Origin: Bacteroidales bacterium
GTDB taxonomy: Bacteria > Bacteroidota > Bacteroidia > Bacteroidales > UBA932
Direction: 5' to 3'
Assembly: GCA_017501525.1 (NCBI GenBank)
Contig: JAFVWT010000011.1
Coordinates: 1-64,000 of the forward strand
Length of the DNA stretch: 64,000 bases
In this document: one piece after another, positions 62,573 to 64,000 of the stretch
Layout of the letters: every line of letters starts with the position of its first letter
Numbering within the stretch: the first letter of the stretch is position 1
The notes under the pieces: model-generated
The model's input: only the letters and a program-made list of their open reading frames with translations
The model's database searches: none
Told to the model about the DNA's origin: nothing
Made by a program: the position numbers and the translations under genes

Positions 62573-62836
62573 CCATTGTATAAGGATGTCAGACAAGTAG
62601 AATGTGCCATTAATTCATATTTAGGTGTTTTTTCTCATTATAATAGTTACTTTCTGAGAAGAGAATTATTCGGTTATATGGCAAGATTGAGTAAATATGG
62701 GTCTTTTTCAGAAGATTATCTGAGGTTCGTTCCATATTTTAAGGATGAGGTATTTAGAAATATATATATCTTTGTCCTTTTAATGGTTATATTGATTTTT
62801 AAATTTTATAAATATCTTCAGAAACTTTGTAAATCT
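62573..62836 (+). pseudogene. C-terminal fragment of a DGR/retron-type reverse transcriptase
   Basis: An open frame without a start codon (open from 62543, after a TAA in the repeat). It reads KDVRQVECA then INSYLGVFSHYNSYFLRR, the thumb/C-terminal motif seen at the end of DGR-type and related bacterial reverse transcriptases (NSYLGxxxHxxSYxLRxK). After that FGYMARLSKYGSFSEDYLRF continues in kind; the last 25 codons are hydrophobic and may be decayed. The polymerase core, with YADD-type motif, is absent. The frame joins the next gene without a stop. Assignment is by motif memory, not by alignment. Confidence 0.6.
62767..62774 (+). promoter_or_regulatory. -7 box for the LPP20-like gene
   Basis: TATCTTTG, exact TAnnTTTG, 62 bases before the ATG at 62837, inside the reverse-transcriptase relic. 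It argues that the downstream gene is expressed separately rather than as a fusion. Confidence 0.5.
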
Positions 62837-64000
62837 ATGAAAAGAGCATTATTTCTTGCAGTGTCGCTGTTGTGGGCTTTTGTTGGTGTGTGGGGACAGG
62901 AGATAGATTTGAGTAATAATACTGTTTATACTTCTGATAAAAATTATTGTGGCGTCGGATATGGTAAGACTGTCGCTGAGGCTAAGGATGCAGCTTTGGC
63001 TGATCTGATTAGAAGTATCGCAGTGAGTGTCAAGCATGAGTTTGTAAATCTTGGTGTACAGGAGGGTAAGGATGGAGAAGTGGAGTATGAGCAAAAGGTG
63101 GAGAGTTGTCTTCGCACCTACTCTCAGGCGACTCTTACAAATGTGGAGTTTATGATGCTCAGGGAGGAGAAGGACAATGTGGCTGTGTTGTGTTACATTG
63201 AACGTTCGGAACTGCATCGTATATATGAGGGGAGGATTAATAAGGCTAAGGCTTTGGCATCGAGGGCAGATGAGTGTCTTGCTGAGAAGAGGCTTGATAT
63301 GGCACTTCAATATTATTATGCCTCTTATTCTTTGATTCGTTCAGTGCAGCATCCCAATGAGGTTCTCGATGACAACGGCAAAATGTTGATTGCCGAGATT
63401 CCTATGAAAATCAGGGATATTCTTCAAGGTATTACTGTTACTTTTAAGGAAAAGGAGGATGATATTTATGTTGATTTGTTGTTCTTTTACAAGGGGGAGC
63501 CTATTTCAAGTCTTGATTTTGAATATAATGACGGCAGGTCATTCTGTCCGTCAAGGGTAAATAGAGGTAATGGTAGTCTGCAGATGATAGAGGGTTATCA
63601 GGGTGATTTTTATCACATAAGAATCGAGTATGAGTATATGGGTCAGTGGCGTGGTGACGAAGAGATGGAGAGTGTGATGAATGTCCTTACAAAGAGGGTG
63701 TTTAAGGAGGCAACTCATACAATCAAGGCTCAGCCGGGAGCTCATTCGCAAAGGGAGACGGGCGATGTGACTGTTTCATCAAAAAGAAAACATACCGCTT
63801 CACAACTCTCTTTCGAACAGATGCAGAGTGCTGCTCAAGTGCAGCTTAATCCATCTGAATCCCAATTGGTTAGTGAAAAATATAGTTACGAACAGACCTA
63901 TAATCAGGTTCTTTCTGCCATAAAGGCAAGGAAGTACAGTGATGTGATGGATTGTTTTACTATTGAGGGATTGGATGTGTTCAACAGATTGATTGCTTAT
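62837..64000 (+). CDS. LPP20-like secreted protein, partial
   Basis: 388 codons are visible and the gene runs off the right edge. A signal peptide (MKRALFLAVSLLWAFVGVWG) precedes an LPP20-like alpha/beta domain: VGYGKTVAEAKDAALADLIR near 41-60, then VKHEFVNLG and an ERSELHRIYEGR helix. A helical TPR-like segment (KALASRADECLAEKRLDMAL) and further beta-rich domains follow. Such proteins are envelope-associated in Bacteroidetes; function unknown. The frame continues upstream into the reverse-transcriptase fragment, but the signal peptide and the promoter box favour the ATG at 62837. Confidence 0.75.
   Translation, partial: MKRALFLAVSLLWAFVGVWGQEIDLSNNTVYTSDKNYCGVGYGKTVAEAKDAALADLIRSIAVSVKHEFVNLGVQEGKDGEVEYEQKVESCLRTYSQATLTNVEFMMLREEKDNVAVLCYIERSELHRIYEGRINKAKALASRADECLAEKRLDMALQYYYASYSLIRSVQHPNEVLDDNGKMLIAEIPMKIRDILQGITVTFKEKEDDIYVDLLFFYKGEPISSLDFEYNDGRSFCPSRVNRGNGSLQMIEGYQGDFYHIRIEYEYMGQWRGDEEMESVMNVLTKRVFKEATHTIKAQPGAHSQRETGDVTVSSKRKHTASQLSFEQMQSAAQVQLNPSESQLVSEKYSYEQTYNQVLSAIKARKYSDVMDCFTIEGLDVFNRLIAY

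Noticed and set aside
62004-62596. Two similar minus-strand ORFs over the 155-bp repeats as a paralogous gene pair
   Set aside because: Their similarity is explained by the DNA repeat; sequence is low-complexity and lacks a promoter or start context.

Overview
The window looks like chromosomal DNA from a low-GC (about 40% by eye) member of the Bacteroidetes, most likely order Bacteroidales. The evidence is a SecDF fusion, DUF4271, DUF2723 and GLPGLI-type proteins, the neighbourhood hemD/rnpA/yidD, FrdAB of Bacteroidetes type, many promoters with the Bacteroidetes -7 box TAnnTTTG, and no clear Shine-Dalgarno sites. Family or genus cannot be fixed from sequence alone.

Layout. 1-8064 is one minus-strand run: mfd, coaX, an outer-membrane barrel, a TPR protein, lptC and the start of a PpiD-like chaperone. 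8368-12792 runs forward with ruvB and a three-gene surface-glycan block (GT4, MOP flippase, GT2). 12872-15607 is frdAB without its cytochrome b gene. 15733-23109 holds a hydrolase, hflX, tonB, mdh, ybeY, mnmG and a GNAT protein, with two identical parS-like palindromes in and just after mnmG. 23503-35082 carries an acyl-CoA ligase, a secreted serpin, gcvH, ruvA, sufS-sufE-sufT-like-folK, dsbD, glyS and a DHOD-like gene.

35083-41760 is accessory and repeat-rich: broken genes for secreted proteins, two PepSY-like proteins, an M50-like membrane protein, tRNA-Pro, and a RAYT-type HUH transposase embedded among nine long REP-like hairpins and a 303-bp direct repeat. After tRNA-Ser, 41926-60487 is again mostly housekeeping: nfeD-floA, a PD40/SPOR protein, secDF, tryptophanase, a DUF2723 protein, the SUI1-DUF4271-hemD-lipoprotein-rnpA-yidD operon, a fused GlsF-like acyltransferase and uvrC.

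The most striking region is 60624-62836. A lipoprotein with Ig-like domains ends in a GC-rich C-type-lectin-like domain whose codons look like the variable region of a diversity-generating retroelement (DGR). About 0.8 kb downstream, past duplicated repeats, lies an open fragment resembling the C-terminal end of a DGR-type reverse transcriptase. I read this as a decayed DGR with an orphaned target, or one now served in trans. The window ends inside an LPP20-like secreted protein gene.

Metabolic links: mdh and frdAB fit fumarate reduction to succinate; tnaA gives indole, pyruvate and ammonia; suf genes supply Fe-S clusters for FrdB; DsbD, PpiD, LptC and SecDF serve envelope biogenesis.
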